Source: a bacterium (GTDB taxonomy: Bacteria > Pseudomonadota > Alphaproteobacteria > SP197). Taken from it: DNA of 64,000 bases. Of this stretch, positions 25,527 to 34,014 are shown piece by piece (the stretch's first letter is position 1; every line of letters begins with the position of its first letter). Position numbers and translations under genes: made by a program. Below the pieces are notes generated by a model that searched no databases, was not told the DNA's origin, and saw only the letters and a program-made list of their open reading frames with translations. The DNA lies in contig JAPPGE010000071.1 in the NCBI GenBank assembly GCA_028821455.1, forward strand, positions 46,448-110,447. Direction: 5' to 3'.

Positions 25527-27034
25527 CACCGGTCCGCGCTCGCCGCCGCTTCGTCGCACATGCGATGGACGTGCCACGGCCGTGACATGAAGCAGACGCA
25601 CAAGTCGGCCACGACGGGTTCGAGGGCCTTCACCGCCTTGCGCCGTTCGTCCGTTGCCGTATTGAGGCGTTCCATGGCGCGGTTGATCCGCGCCGCGAGA
25701 TCGTCGATGTCGATGGTCGTGAACCGCCGGCCTTCGTATACCATGCGTCCATTGATCATCACGTGGTCGACCGACCCGCCATCGTCGGCATAGACCAGCT
25801 GGTTGAGCGGATCGTTGAGAGGCAGCCAGGCGAGATCGCCGAGATCGATGAAGACGAGATCAGCCAGGTATCCAGGCGCGATCCGTCCGATCCGGCCATC
25901 GAGGCCCATGGCGCGGGCGCCACCCAGGGTGGTCATCCGGAAGGCCTCGTCGGCCGACACCCATCGGGAGAGATCATGCGTCATGACCCGTGACACGAAG
26001 GTGGCAAGGCGCATCGCCTCGAACATGTTCTGGTTGTCCGAGGAATTGGAGCCGTCCGAACCCACGGCGACGTTGAGTCCGGCTTGAAGCATGCGGCGCA
26101 CCGCGGCAAGACCCGAGCCAAGCCGCAGATTGCTGCCCGGATTGTGGACCACCGAGGCGCCGCGATCGGCGAGGAGACGCATCTCGTCATCATCGAGCCA
26201 GACACCATGCGCCGCGGTGAAGTGCTCGTCGACCAGTCCGATCCTGTCGACATGGCGGGTGAGCGACATGCCATAGGTTTCATGACCGAGAATGGCCTGG
26301 AACTTCGATTCGGCCATGTGCATGTGCACGGGCAGGGAGTATTCCCTGGCCAGATCCCGGCAGGCCTCGAGAAACGCATCCGTGCAATGCATCGGTATCG
26401 TCGGAGCGAGGCCCGGGCGCACCATGTCCCTCGCAGGGGACCATTCCCGGACAATGTCGCGGCAGGCATCGATCGACACCTGCCAGGGTTCGGGTGTCCA
26501 CGCCTTCACGGTGTCCCGCAGCCCGGGCTCGAGAGCCTCGCCAAGTTCCGGCACAAGGTCGTGGTAACCGACGTCCGCCACCATGGGCGCGACGACCGCC
26601 CGCATGCCGGCATCCTCGTAGGCCCTGGCCACCTGGCGGATACCGGCGACACTGGGGTGAGGCAGTTCAAGTGTCAGGTCATAGGTGGCCGTGCATCCCC
26701 GACGGATCATCTCTGCGGCATTGAGCAGTGTGGCGAGGTACATGTCCTCGGCAGTGCGTTGCCCGCTGATCCACACGCCGGCGTTGAGCAACAGTTCCAG
26801 GGACCATCGGTCACCTCGGCCCTTGCCGAGACTGCCGTGGCCGTGTGTGTGGCCATTGACGAGCCCGGGAATGACCAGATGGCCGGACACATCCCTCACC
26901 GGGACTCCGTCGGGCCCGGCCGCTCCGGGCGGCATCACGTCGAGGATGGTGCCGTCGCTGACGAACAGGTCGCGATACGGCGCATCCCTGGTTTCGGCAT
27001 CGAGGATGCGTCCCCCTCTCAGGATCATGGTCAT
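25526..27034 (-). CDS. Amidohydrolase-family aminohydrolase (8-oxoguanine deaminase/TrzN-AtzB-like)
   Basis: A 502-residue metal-dependent hydrolase starting MTMILRGGRILDAE. The metal site is complete: NGHTHGHG (HxH), HMHMAESK (His and the catalytic Glu), TAAHGVWL (His) and VGSDGSNSSDNQ (Asp). This spacing belongs to the subgroup with 8-oxoguanine deaminase, guanine deaminase and triazine hydrolases, which act on amino- or halogen-substituted N-heterocycles. A C-terminal extension of about 70 residues ends HVHRMCDEAAASADR. It overlaps the epimerase stop (ATGA at 27031-27034). With the hydantoinase set downstream, a purine or ureide substrate is plausible. Confidence 0.85.
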   Translation of the reverse strand: MTMILRGGRILDAETRDAPYRDLFVSDGTILDVMPPGAAGPDGVPVRDVSGHLVIPGLVNGHTHGHGSLGKGRGDRWSLELLLNAGVWISGQRTAEDMYLATLLNAAEMIRRGCTATYDLTLELPHPSVAGIRQVARAYEDAGMRAVVAPMVADVGYHDLVPELGEALEPGLRDTVKAWTPEPWQVSIDACRDIVREWSPARDMVRPGLAPTIPMHCTDAFLEACRDLAREYSLPVHMHMAESKFQAILGHETYGMSLTRHVDRIGLVDEHFTAAHGVWLDDDEMRLLADRGASVVHNPGSNLRLGSGLAAVRRMLQAGLNVAVGSDGSNSSDNQNMFEAMRLATFVSRVMTHDLSRWVSADEAFRMTTLGGARAMGLDGRIGRIAPGYLADLVFIDLGDLAWLPLNDPLNQLVYADDGGSVDHVMINGRMVYEGRRFTTIDIDDLAARINRAMERLNTATDERRKAVKALEPVVADLCVCFMSRPWHVHRMCDEAAASADR

Positions 27035-27981
27035 GAGGACGTTCCGGCAGCGGCGATGACACGGGCCAGATGATCGGCCCAGCAGTCCTCGGGCTGCCAC
27101 CCCAGGATCTCCCGGCCCGGCCGCAGGTCGAAGGCGCTGGCACGCGGATGGCGGTGGTAGAGCTCCGCATCTGCGATCGCCGGCCGGTGACCGCATGAGC
27201 GCTCGATGGCCTGGGCCGTCTCCAGGGCCGAGCAGGTGTCCGGGCCGGTGATATAGAAGCTGCCGCACCGGATGCCGCGCGCTGCAAGGGCCGCGCGAAA
27301 GGCGCGCGCTGCATCGTCGGGTGACACGAAGGCCCTGGTGATGGCCAGCGGCTCGCGCAGGATCCGCCAGTTCACTCCGCTGGCATGAGGCGGCGGATCG
27401 GTGCCATCGGCCTCGCTGGCCCTCTGCGCCATGGACCACGTGATGTCCGGCTGGGCGACAAGGCTCGGTCTCAGGCAGATGACCTCGAGATGGCCCCGGT
27501 CAACGAAGGCCCGGGCGAACTCTTCCGCCACCTTCTTCGTCATGCCGTAGGCCTGGCGGGGCAGGAGTTCGGTCTCTACGGGCAAGGGCAGCACGCAAGG
27601 AGGATTGTCGGCGTCAATTCCCAGGGCGGCCACGCTCGAGGCCAGGACGACGCGCGAGATGCCGAGTTCCTCGGATGCCTGCAGAACGTTCCACGTGCCG
27701 CGCAGGTTGACGTCGATGTAGGCCTCTTCCTCCTCGACAATGCCATCATCCAGGGCTGCAAGGTGAACCACCGCCTGACAGCCCTGCAGCACCCCCCGCA
27801 CGGCGCCGATGTCACGCACGTCACACAGGATCGCCCCGTCGCCACCAGCTTCGATATCGATGACGGCGACATCGCAGACCGGAGCGAGATGCCTCACCAC
27901 GTAGCGACCAAGGCGGCCGGTGCCGCCGGTGACCGCCACGCGCGAATAAGGAAAACCGCTCAAGAAGGTCTCTCCCGTCAA
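27031..27981 (-). CDS. NAD-dependent epimerase/dehydratase (extended SDR)
   Basis: A 316-residue Rossmann protein with the NAD-binding motif VTGGTGRLGRYVV (about residues 17-29), the VVHLAALDD strand, SSVAALG, and catalytic Y-x3-K in QAYGMTKKVAEEF. Extended SDRs act on nucleotide sugars or on small hydroxylated carbon skeletons. No sugar-nucleotide genes are nearby, so a catabolic dehydrogenase role is likely. It is the first gene of the hydantoin-type operon, with the integron/IS scar immediately upstream. Confidence 0.85.
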   Translation of the reverse strand: MTGETFLSGFPYSRVAVTGGTGRLGRYVVRHLAPVCDVAVIDIEAGGDGAILCDVRDIGAVRGVLQGCQAVVHLAALDDGIVEEEEAYIDVNLRGTWNVLQASEELGISRVVLASSVAALGIDADNPPCVLPLPVETELLPRQAYGMTKKVAEEFARAFVDRGHLEVICLRPSLVAQPDITWSMAQRASEADGTDPPPHASGVNWRILREPLAITRAFVSPDDAARAFRAALAARGIRCGSFYITGPDTCSALETAQAIERSCGHRPAIADAELYHRHPRASAFDLRPGREILGWQPEDCWADHLARVIAAAGTSS

Positions 27982-28238
27982 GCACCATTCCTATCCTGTA
28001 CGTCCTGCCGCAGACGTGTCAAAGGTGGTCCCATGATCCGCCAGGCACCGGTCCCTGACTCGGCCTCGATTGTCAGCACAAGGCTCTCGACAACGACCGC
28101 CAGGTCGGTCTCGTGTGAACCGATCGGGAGACCTGCGAACACCACACATCGCCGTCCATTTGCCACGAGCAGACGTTCAAGCTCCCGCAGTGCCCTGCGT
28201 TCCAATTCGTTCTGGACGGGTGCCCAGATATGGATTCG
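27978..28238 (-). pseudogene. NERD-like nuclease-related N-terminal fragment
   Basis: Codons from about 28238 read IHIWAPVQNELERRALREL and then VVFAGLPIGSHETDLAVVVE, SLVLTIEAES. The pattern (acidic-polar ExD-like core followed by an E-A-x strand after an ETDLAVV segment) resembles the start of NERD/PD-(D/E)XK nuclease-related domains. The frame ends abruptly at a stop 3 bp inside the epimerase start, and the upstream sequence in this frame lacks a credible start. This is a truncated remnant, and the family assignment is tentative. Confidence 0.35.
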
Positions 28239-28350
28239 GGTCCGTCCCTGTACGTTCTGCGCATTCCAGGTCTTCCGCTCGGGCCGGCGCGTCTGGCATC
28301 GCTCGACCCCCTCCCCTAGACTCGTGCAAACGCGCTCCGGCCTTGCCTCG

Positions 28351-28608
28351 TCAAATCCACTTGTTCTCGGCAACGACCAGCTCTCCAAGCACCTGCTCAT
28401 GCCACTCCCAGGAGTACGCCGGGCGAAGTGCCACTCGCGCTCGATGCCCGACATCTTCGAGAAGCGCCTCCAGTGACACCAGCCTCTCGCGTGTAAACGG
28501 CGGCGGAACAATGCTCCACAGGAAGCGCCCGTTTGTACCCGCCGCGCCCTTGGCTCCACTCTCAACCTAGAGCTGGCCGTTTCCGTCTTCGGGAATCGGA
28601 ATCTCCAT
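28351..28608 (-). pseudogene. Gene-cassette reading frame with an internal amber stop
   Basis: Downstream of the attC site, in cassette orientation, a frame begins ATG 28608 (MEIPIPEDGNGQL), hits TAG at 28567-28569 (codon 14), then continues in the same frame for 71 codons. The continued part reads GRFLWSIVPPPFTRERLVSL and later AYSWEWHEQVLGELVVAENK, with good coding character, and ends TGA 28351-28353. A start so close to the GTTAGGC recombination point is typical of integron cassettes. I do not recognise the family. It is best read as a cassette gene inactivated by one point mutation, unless translation begins after the TAG at a weak internal start. Confidence 0.55.
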
Positions 28609-28627
28609 CTAACGCTCCCATCACGCC

Positions 28628-28699
28628 GCCTAACGACCAAGCTCAGCCACGGACAAGCTGCGTAGCGGGTTGGCCGTCGGCTGGAGCGCCTTGTTAAGC
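28628..28699 (-). repeat. Integron attC recombination site (72 bp)
   Basis: Read on the minus strand the site starts with R'' GCTTAAC (28699-28693) and ends with R' GTTAGGC (28634-28628), fitting RYYYAAC and GTTRRRY. Inside, the arms GGCGCTCCAGCC and GGCTGAGCTTGGTC pair imperfectly with an extra base, as required for the folded bottom strand, around a GACGGCCAACCCGCTACGC-type loop arm. The upstream side holds the end of a membrane-protein gene 47 bp away, as in a genuine cassette. No intI gene is found in the window. Confidence 0.8.
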
Positions 28700-28745
28700 G
28701 CAACTCCACGTTCTCCGAACATTTGGTTCTTCAAGAATGCTTGAT

Positions 28746-29144
28746 TCACCGTGTGCTCCGATTGTCCTTTATCGGCGGAATCGCCAACCAAGACGTGCTT
28801 GACGGAAGAAAAAGCAAGAAAACGCAGCCAAAGTGCAACAGAAACTGCCCACCACTCACCCCTAGATACGTTACGTCATATATTGCCGCACCAGGTACAA
28901 TCGCCCAATACATCAGCACGTCTAGGACAAGAAGCGCTACCACCACCCATCGGGCTTTCCTCCAGGCCCCCCGCCACAACCTCCAAAGTGCCCCTAGCTG
29001 CAAGATAACCATCAGTGCAACCAGGAACCACGATCCCACCTTGACGCCCTCTGACGAAGTCTGGTGTCCGACTTGAACAACAACAGGATACAGGCACATC
29101 GCCAAGACAAAGACCAAGGCGAATAGACGGATTGCAAACTCCAG
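28746..29144 (-). pseudogene. 3' part of a cassette-borne membrane-protein gene interrupted by the IS21 element
   Basis: One hundred and thirty-two codons from LEFAIRLFALVFVLAMCLYP to KDNRSTR and a stop at 28746, encoding about four hydrophobic helices. Taken alone it has no proper start; the frame continues into IS terminal repeats. Joined to 32157-32216 on the far side of the IS, it restores a continuous frame ...RLIS-LEFAIRL..., giving an original protein of about 152 residues. Its attC lies 47 bp downstream. The function is unknown; small membrane proteins are common cassette cargo. Confidence 0.75.
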
Positions 29145-29146
29145 CG

Positions 29147-29276
29147 GTATCCGAACGGTAGTTCCAGTATTATCCGAACGGTGATTCCAGAGTATCCGAA
29201 CGCTGGTTCCAGGAACATCCGAACGGTGATTCCAGCGACATCCGAACGGTAGTTCCAGGACCATTCGAACGCTGGT
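29147..29276. repeat. IS21 left-end array of six short direct repeats
   Basis: Six copies of a unit with core ATCCGAACG (G/C) and a following TTCCAG or TGGTCC occur at roughly 20-24 bp spacing, starting near 29149, 29172, 29194, 29217, 29240 and 29263 (the last as ATTCGAACG). IS21-family elements carry such multiple terminal repeats as transposase binding sites. The array has more copies than the two seen at the right end. Confidence 0.8.
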
Positions 29277-29432
29277 CCGATGTTGTCTTCGGGCCAGGGG
29301 TTCGGGTTCAGAAGGGGTTCTTGCGAGCAGGGCCGCCGGGCAGGGTCCAGGCGGTTCTCCGTCATCGGTTCCGGCACTCTTTCTTCCATCGACCAGGGTG
29401 GAAGAGGGTGACGATCGATGAGGAGAACCGAC

Positions 29433-31016
29433 ATGCAGAGTATTACACGTGTCCTGATGCTCAAGCTGGAGCAGGGTCTGTCGATGTCCCGTGTGGCGGC
29501 GGCCTCAGGCATCGGCAAGGCGACGGTGCACGACATTCTTCGCCGTGCCGATGCCGCCGGCGTTGGCTGGCCGCTTCCCGAAGGGATGGACGAGGACGAG
29601 ATCCGTTCCCGGCTCTACCCGAAGAAGCCGGCCCCCGGAGCGTGCGAGCGCCTGGCGCCGGACTTTGACGGCATCCGGGCGGAGCTGACGAAGCCGCGCC
29701 GGCGCCGCGGACCTCGCCTGACCCGCACCCTGTTGTGGGAGGAGTACTGCGAGGAGGCCGGGGCGGCGGGCAAGGAGCCCTACTCCTACGCCTGGTTCTG
29801 CGACCGCCTGGCGGACGGCGTGGGGGTCTCGCAGAGCGCCCTGAAGATGCGCTTCGACTATCCGCCGGGGGAGTACCTGATGACGGACTTCTCCGGCAAG
29901 ACCCTGCCGCTCGTGGGGCCGGGGAGCCCACGCGGCCATGCGGAGATCTTCGTTGCGGTCCTGCCGTGGTCGCAGAAGGTGTTCGCCCATGCGGTGGCGT
30001 CACAGACGGCGCAGGACTGGACCCTGGCGCACCGCGCGGCCTTCGAGTTCTTCCGTGGCGTTGCGACGTTCATCATCCATGACAACCTTCCGGCAGGGGT
30101 GACGGAGAACCGCGGTCTTGACGGCCTGACCCTGAACCGGGACTTCAGGATGTTCTGCGAGCACTACCACACGGTGTCCCTGCCGGCGCGCCAGGCGCGA
30201 CCCCGCGACAAGGGAGCGGTGGAGGCCGCCGTCGGCTTTGTCGGGAGCGCGCTCCTTGCCGCCTTGCGCAGGCGCAACTTCTTCACCTGCGACGAGATGA
30301 ACGCGGCCTTCCGGGAGCGTCTGGGCGTTCTCAACGGACGGCCGATGAAGGCGTACGGCAAGAGCCGTGACGAGCTGTTCGCCGAGGAGCGCGTCCTGCT
30401 CAAGTCCCTGCCGGCACGACGCTGGGAATGGGCCACGTGGCACCCCCGCAAGGTCGGACTGGATTACCATGTCACCTACGACAAGCGGCACTACTCCGTG
30501 CCCTGGAGCCATGCCGGCAAGCGGGTGCAGGTGCGGGTCGGCGAACGCACCCTGGAGATCTTCAGCGAGCAGGGCGGCACGCGTCTGGCCGTGCACCGGC
30601 TCGGGGCGTTCAAGGGACGCTTCTGCACCGAGCGCGACCACATGCCGTCGCACCACCGTGAAGCCCTCGAGCTGCGTGTGCCGGACCTTGGAAGCTGGCT
30701 CCTGGCAAAGGCCTCCCAGACCGGTCCGGCCGTGCTCGGATGGGCCCAGGGCTGCATGGACGCATGGGACTTCCCGGAGCAGTCGTTCCGCACCATCCGC
30801 GGCGTCGTGAGCCTCGCCGACAAGCACCCCAGGGAGCTGGTGAACGCGGCCTGCGAAGACGCCATCCTCGAGGCCAACACGAGCTACGGCTACGTCAGGG
30901 ACTGGCTCGGCAAGGCACGCAAGGCCAAAGCCAGGGTGCCGCCCGACGAACCCATCCCGCCGCATGACAATGTGCGCGGCGGCGCCCACTACCGTCGCGG
31001 GAGGACGCAGCCATGA
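29433..31016 (+). CDS. istA: IS21-family transposase IstA
   Basis: A 527-residue DDE transposase. An N-terminal helix-turn-helix is visible as GLSMSRVAAASGIGKATVHDIL. The catalytic residues lie in YLMTDFSGKTLP (first Asp), TFIIHDNLPAGV (second Asp) and PRDKGAVEAAVG (Glu). A C-terminal domain with YHVTYDKRHYSVPW is typical of IstA. The start at MQSITRVLML was chosen for the GAGGAG 8 bases upstream; ATG at 29418 is the alternative. It overlaps istB by ATGA. No frameshift or stop is seen, so it is probably functional. Confidence 0.93.
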   Translation: MQSITRVLMLKLEQGLSMSRVAAASGIGKATVHDILRRADAAGVGWPLPEGMDEDEIRSRLYPKKPAPGACERLAPDFDGIRAELTKPRRRRGPRLTRTLLWEEYCEEAGAAGKEPYSYAWFCDRLADGVGVSQSALKMRFDYPPGEYLMTDFSGKTLPLVGPGSPRGHAEIFVAVLPWSQKVFAHAVASQTAQDWTLAHRAAFEFFRGVATFIIHDNLPAGVTENRGLDGLTLNRDFRMFCEHYHTVSLPARQARPRDKGAVEAAVGFVGSALLAALRRRNFFTCDEMNAAFRERLGVLNGRPMKAYGKSRDELFAEERVLLKSLPARRWEWATWHPRKVGLDYHVTYDKRHYSVPWSHAGKRVQVRVGERTLEIFSEQGGTRLAVHRLGAFKGRFCTERDHMPSHHREALELRVPDLGSWLLAKASQTGPAVLGWAQGCMDAWDFPEQSFRTIRGVVSLADKHPRELVNAACEDAILEANTSYGYVRDWLGKARKAKARVPPDEPIPPHDNVRGGAHYRRGRTQP

Positions 31017-31816
31017 GCCTGTTCGACCCCACCTACCGGCTGCTCCTGCGCCTCGGCCTCGACGGCATGGCCGAAGCCCTCGAGGCCCAGAACCGGGTTC
31101 CCGACATCGCCGAACTGAGCTTCGAGGATCGCCTCGCCATGCTGCTCGACAGCGAGATGACACGCCGCACCGAGCGCAGCTACCAGGCCCGTCTGCGCCA
31201 GGCCCAGCTGCGTCTGCGGCCGACCCTCGAGGAGGTCTCCTGCAAGAGCGGACGCGGGCTGTCCCGCTCGGTGCTCACCCATCTCGCCACCGGCGACTGG
31301 ATCCGCAAGGGCAACGGGCTGATCATCGAGGGCAAGACCGGCGTCGGAAAGACCTTCCTGGCCTGCGCGCTCGCCCACCAGGCCTGCCGGCAACTGCACT
31401 CCGTGCTCTACCGCCGCGCCGGCGATCTCCTCGCCGAGATCGCCGCGGCCCGGGTCTCCAACCGCCTGGCGAAGCTGCAGCGAAGGCTGGCCCGGGTCGA
31501 CCTGCTGGCCATCGACGACTTCGGCCTCGCCAGCTTCACCGCCGAGGGACGGCGCGACCTGCTCGATGTCGTCGAGCGCCGCGAGCGCGGCAAGTCGACG
31601 CTGGTGGCCAGTCAGGTGCCGAGCGATCGCTGGCATGCCATCATCGGAGAACCGACCATCGCGGACGCCATCGTCGACCGGCTGGTGAACTCCGCATGGC
31701 GCATCCAGCTCGACGGCCCCTCCATGCGGGAACGCGAGGCGCTTCCGGCCCTCGAGGAGGTTGCGGTCGAGAACGCCGGCAGAGCGGAACAGGCGTCCGA
31801 CGGGTCGTCCCGATGA
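31013..31816 (+). CDS. istB: IS21-family helper ATPase IstB
   Basis: A 267-residue AAA+ ATPase that assists IstA. The Walker A motif is GKTGVGKTFLACALA (about residues 105-119), Walker B is DLLAIDDFGLA, and sensor 1 is TLVASQVPSDRW. The N-terminal LRLGLDGMAEALEAQN is the IstB_IS21 start. The reading frame is intact. Confidence 0.95.
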   Translation: MSLFDPTYRLLLRLGLDGMAEALEAQNRVPDIAELSFEDRLAMLLDSEMTRRTERSYQARLRQAQLRLRPTLEEVSCKSGRGLSRSVLTHLATGDWIRKGNGLIIEGKTGVGKTFLACALAHQACRQLHSVLYRRAGDLLAEIAAARVSNRLAKLQRRLARVDLLAIDDFGLASFTAEGRRDLLDVVERRERGKSTLVASQVPSDRWHAIIGEPTIADAIVDRLVNSAWRIQLDGPSMREREALPALEEVAVENAGRAEQASDGSSR

Positions 31817-32151
31817 GAGGGGGCCGGGCGCCTGCGGCGCCTGATCATGATCATCGTCGCGAGCAACGCGGCGTCCTGATCGCCCTGGACGCCCGCCAGC
31901 GTGAGGGGCGCGCTGACGTCCAGGGCGGGCCGCCGCGCTCTCGAACAGCAGCCGGCGGTGCTGAAGCACCGCATGACGAACCGGCCGCCAGGACCCGTTT
32001 GACGCCTCGGATCACCGTCAATACCCTGCCAGCCGGGCCTGCCAGAGGCAGGCCGGAAAACCAAAATCAACAAGGGGCGAAAACCAAAGTCAGCCGGAGC
32101 CGGAATCCGGAATCTGCCGTTCGGATAACTCAAGAACGGCCGTTCGGATAC
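31817..32151. other. Non-coding 3' end of the IS21 element with two terminal repeats
   Basis: After istB about 335 bases run to the right end without a recognisable gene. The last 40 bases hold two inverted copies of the end repeat (CCGTTCGGATAA near 32118 and CCGTTCGGATAC ending 32151). CTGCCAGCCGGGCC with GGCAGGCCGG around 32025-32060 could form a small hairpin. Confidence 0.6.
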
Positions 32152-32216
32152 TCAAGAGATATCAGACGGATGCTCCACGGACGGCGTCGTTGAAGCCTGC
32201 ATTGATTCGTACTCAT
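32152..32216 (-). pseudogene. 5' part of the interrupted cassette gene
   Basis: ATG at 32214-32216 with AGGAAC just upstream begins MSTNQCRLQRRRPWSIRLIS, then meets the IS21 right end. The frame matches the 3' part beyond the IS exactly. The start lies 9 bases inside a GTTAAGT core site, as in cassette genes. Confidence 0.7.
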
Positions 32217-32224
32217 GTTCCTGC

Positions 32225-32231
32225 ACTTAAC
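32225..32231 (-). repeat. Cassette boundary core site GTTAAGT (partial attC-like half site)
   Basis: On the minus strand the sequence GCGGCTGGAACTTCGC precedes GTTAAGT, which matches the L'-R' half of an attC site. The matching R'' half (RYYYAAC) is not clear upstream. It marks the 5' boundary of the interrupted cassette. The partner site is degenerate or deleted. Confidence 0.5.
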
Positions 32232-32873
32232 GCGAAGTTCCAGCCGCACTTGAGCGTAACGTTTTGAATGTATTGACGTTCGATTGAATCGAGTGTGTCG
32301 CTACTGGGAACGCTACAGGCGCACGCCGAGATGATCCAGGTCTTCTTCTGAAGCGGCGTGGGCTGCGTGGTGACCTGGAAGGTTTCGGCGCCCGGCAGGC
32401 GGGGCATCACGGTGTTGCGGGTGATAGTGGCGAGATCGAAGTGACGGCGTCCTTCCACTTCGTGCCGGGCGATGAGGCCCGAATCTGGTTCGGGCAAGCG
32501 ACACGCTGCCGGAGATCCCGCGATGTGCGCCCACCATGAGCACCAGTATGCCTAGCTCCTGTTCCATCGCCGCGGCGAGCCGTCGTGCAGGCGCCTCTCC
32601 GTGTCCGATCACTGTCCGCCCTCACCTGCAATCTGGAACCGCCCCTTCACAACGTTGGCGCGTTCTGACTTGTCTGGCATGTCGTCGGGCGTGATGGTAT
32701 GCCTCATTGCACTGGCGCTCGCGGACCGGAGGACATGACGACCATGCCGACGACGATGGTCCCCGGACCGAGTTCATGGGTTGTTTCGTGACCTGGCGCC
32801 GAACCGTCATGGTGGGTATCGCGAAGACGGCCACTGTCGCCGGTCGGGCGGCGGTCTGAGGCGGGGGTCGATC
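32232..32873. other. Region without an intact gene; possible transposase-tail remnant
   Basis: About 640 bp upstream of the SMP-30 gene. A minus-strand frame (32213-32497) contains ITRNTVMPRLPGAETFQVTT followed by QPTPLQKK, which resembles the C-terminal tail of some IS4/IS1634-type transposases, but nothing longer supports it. No integron integrase or attI is seen. The promoter of the SMP-30 gene should lie near the right end. Confidence 0.35.
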
Positions 32874-33782
32874 ATGTCCATCTATCGCGCCGCCGATGAG
32901 CGTTTCCGGGATCTCATTGTCGAGGATGCCGGCTTCGAGACGCTGGCCGAATGGTTCAGGTTCACCGAAGGACCGTCCTGGCATCCGACGGAACGCCATG
33001 TGACGTTCACCGACATTCCTTCGAACCGCATTCACCGTTGGCACGCCTCGTCCGGCATGATCGAAGTCCTGCGCGAGCCCAGCCACATGACCAACGGCAC
33101 CTGCTACGACGCCCGTGGCCGGTTGCTGATGTGCGAGCACGCTACCAGCCGGGTCAGCCGGCTCGAGGACGACGGCACGGTGAGGGTGCTGGCGGACACC
33201 TGGCAGGGCAGAGAGCTGAACAGCCCGAACGACATCGTCGTCGATGATCGGGGCGGCATCTGGTTCACCGATCCCCTCTACGGCCGTGAAGGCAGCACCG
33301 GCATCGTGCGCGAGGCGGAGCTGCCGTTCCGCGGCGTCTTCCGGATCGACAGCTTGGGCGATCTTCACCTCGTCGACGACGACTACGACGGACCGAACGG
33401 CTTGTGCTTCTCGCCCGACAGGTCACGCCTCTACGTCAACGACAGCGAACGCCGGCACATCAGGGTCTACGAGATCGACGCCGAGGGCGGCGTCTCCGGC
33501 GGCCAGATCTTCGCCGAGACGCGGGACGACGACGGTACGCTCGGAACGGGCTCGCCGGACGGCATGAAGGTCGATGCCATGGGCAACGTGTGGTGCGGCG
33601 GGCCGGGAGGGATCCATGTCTTCGACGCGGACGCCATCCTGCTCGGCGTCATCCTGACGCCCCGGTTTCCGGCCAACTTCTGCTTCGGGGGCGACGACAT
33701 GCGCGATCTCTTCGTCACCGCGGAAACGACCTTCCTGCGCCTGCGTGTCGGGCATCCCGGACACCCGACGTTCCAGCCATGA
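32874..33782 (+). CDS. SMP-30/gluconolactonase family protein
   Basis: A 302-residue six-bladed beta-propeller. Metal-binding and propeller signatures are FTEGPSWHPTERHVTFTDIPSNRIHR, SPNDIVVDDRGGIWFTDPLYG and PNGLCFSPDRSRLYVNDSE, with the conserved Glu, Asn and Asp ligands (E in FTEGP, N in SPND, D in VNDSE). The family hydrolyses sugar lactones in the cytoplasm. It stands alone between the integron/IS scar and a decayed toxin-antitoxin locus, so no pathway context is available. The start ATG 32874 has GGGGG about 6 bases upstream. Confidence 0.9.
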   Translation: MSIYRAADERFRDLIVEDAGFETLAEWFRFTEGPSWHPTERHVTFTDIPSNRIHRWHASSGMIEVLREPSHMTNGTCYDARGRLLMCEHATSRVSRLEDDGTVRVLADTWQGRELNSPNDIVVDDRGGIWFTDPLYGREGSTGIVREAELPFRGVFRIDSLGDLHLVDDDYDGPNGLCFSPDRSRLYVNDSERRHIRVYEIDAEGGVSGGQIFAETRDDDGTLGTGSPDGMKVDAMGNVWCGGPGGIHVFDADAILLGVILTPRFPANFCFGGDDMRDLFVTAETTFLRLRVGHPGHPTFQP

Positions 33783-33939
33783 CACCCCTCCGCGGCACCT
33801 GGCGCATTGCGTGCACATCGCGCGATTGAGCTTGTCCCGAATTCAGGAATGGAAACCCGGAACTGGCTGCCAGAGTGTGACTCGAGTTCAAGGCAAAGTC
33901 CGTCACCGGGAACGGGTTGATTGCGTTCCTCAGGCCGGT

Positions 33940-34014
33940 CCTCCCCGAGACGACGTCCAGCGAGAACCGCGAGCTTTGGGCATGCGTCAGGAGATTGACG
34001 TCCGGAACGATCAT
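33940..34014 (-). pseudogene. VapC-type PIN toxin remnant
   Basis: ATG 34014 begins MIVPDVNLLTHAQ, the conserved start of VapC PIN toxins with the first catalytic Asp, and overlaps the antitoxin stop (ATGA). After about 13-20 codons the sequence diverges (SSRFSLDVVSGRTGLRNAI) and no later acidic residues or GxxxxGxxxxD pattern follow. The toxin is therefore destroyed by deletion and decay. Confidence 0.6.

Larger units (their letters stand above)
29145..32151 (+). mobile_element. Complete IS21-family insertion sequence
   Basis: About 3.0 kb with istA and istB in the usual ATGA-overlapping order. Ends carry GTATCCGAACGG (left, from 29147) and its reverse complement CCGTTCGGATAC (right, ending 32151), flanked by arrays of related repeats. 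The flanks show a 5-bp imperfect duplication (TCCAG at 29140-29144, TCAAG at 32152-32156), and removing the element restores the reading frame of a cassette gene. Both transposition genes look intact. The exact left boundary is uncertain by about 2 bases. Confidence 0.88.

Noticed and set aside
23622..25793. A 723-codon plus-strand open frame
   Set aside because: It is antisense to the racemase, hydantoinase-like and aminohydrolase genes, which have full catalytic motifs. The long frame is a by-product of high GC codon usage.
27978..28709. A 243-codon minus-strand frame that covers the attC and cassette region
   Set aside because: Only its last ~85 codons look like protein. The rest crosses the attC site and a second cassette frame with shadow-type, arginine-rich composition, so it was not called as one gene.
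28746..29264. Minus-strand 172-codon membrane protein as an intact gene
   Set aside because: Its first 40 codons are IS21 terminal repeats. The real 5' end lies on the other side of the IS and restores the frame.
29147..29276. Regular short repeats resembling a small CRISPR array
   Set aside because: Spacing is only about 20-24 bp including the repeat, there are no true spacers or cas genes, and the repeats match the IS21 terminal ends.
32232..32873. Possible integron integrase or attI next to the cassette
   Set aside because: No tyrosine-recombinase motifs were found on either strand. The cassettes appear to lack an integrase here.
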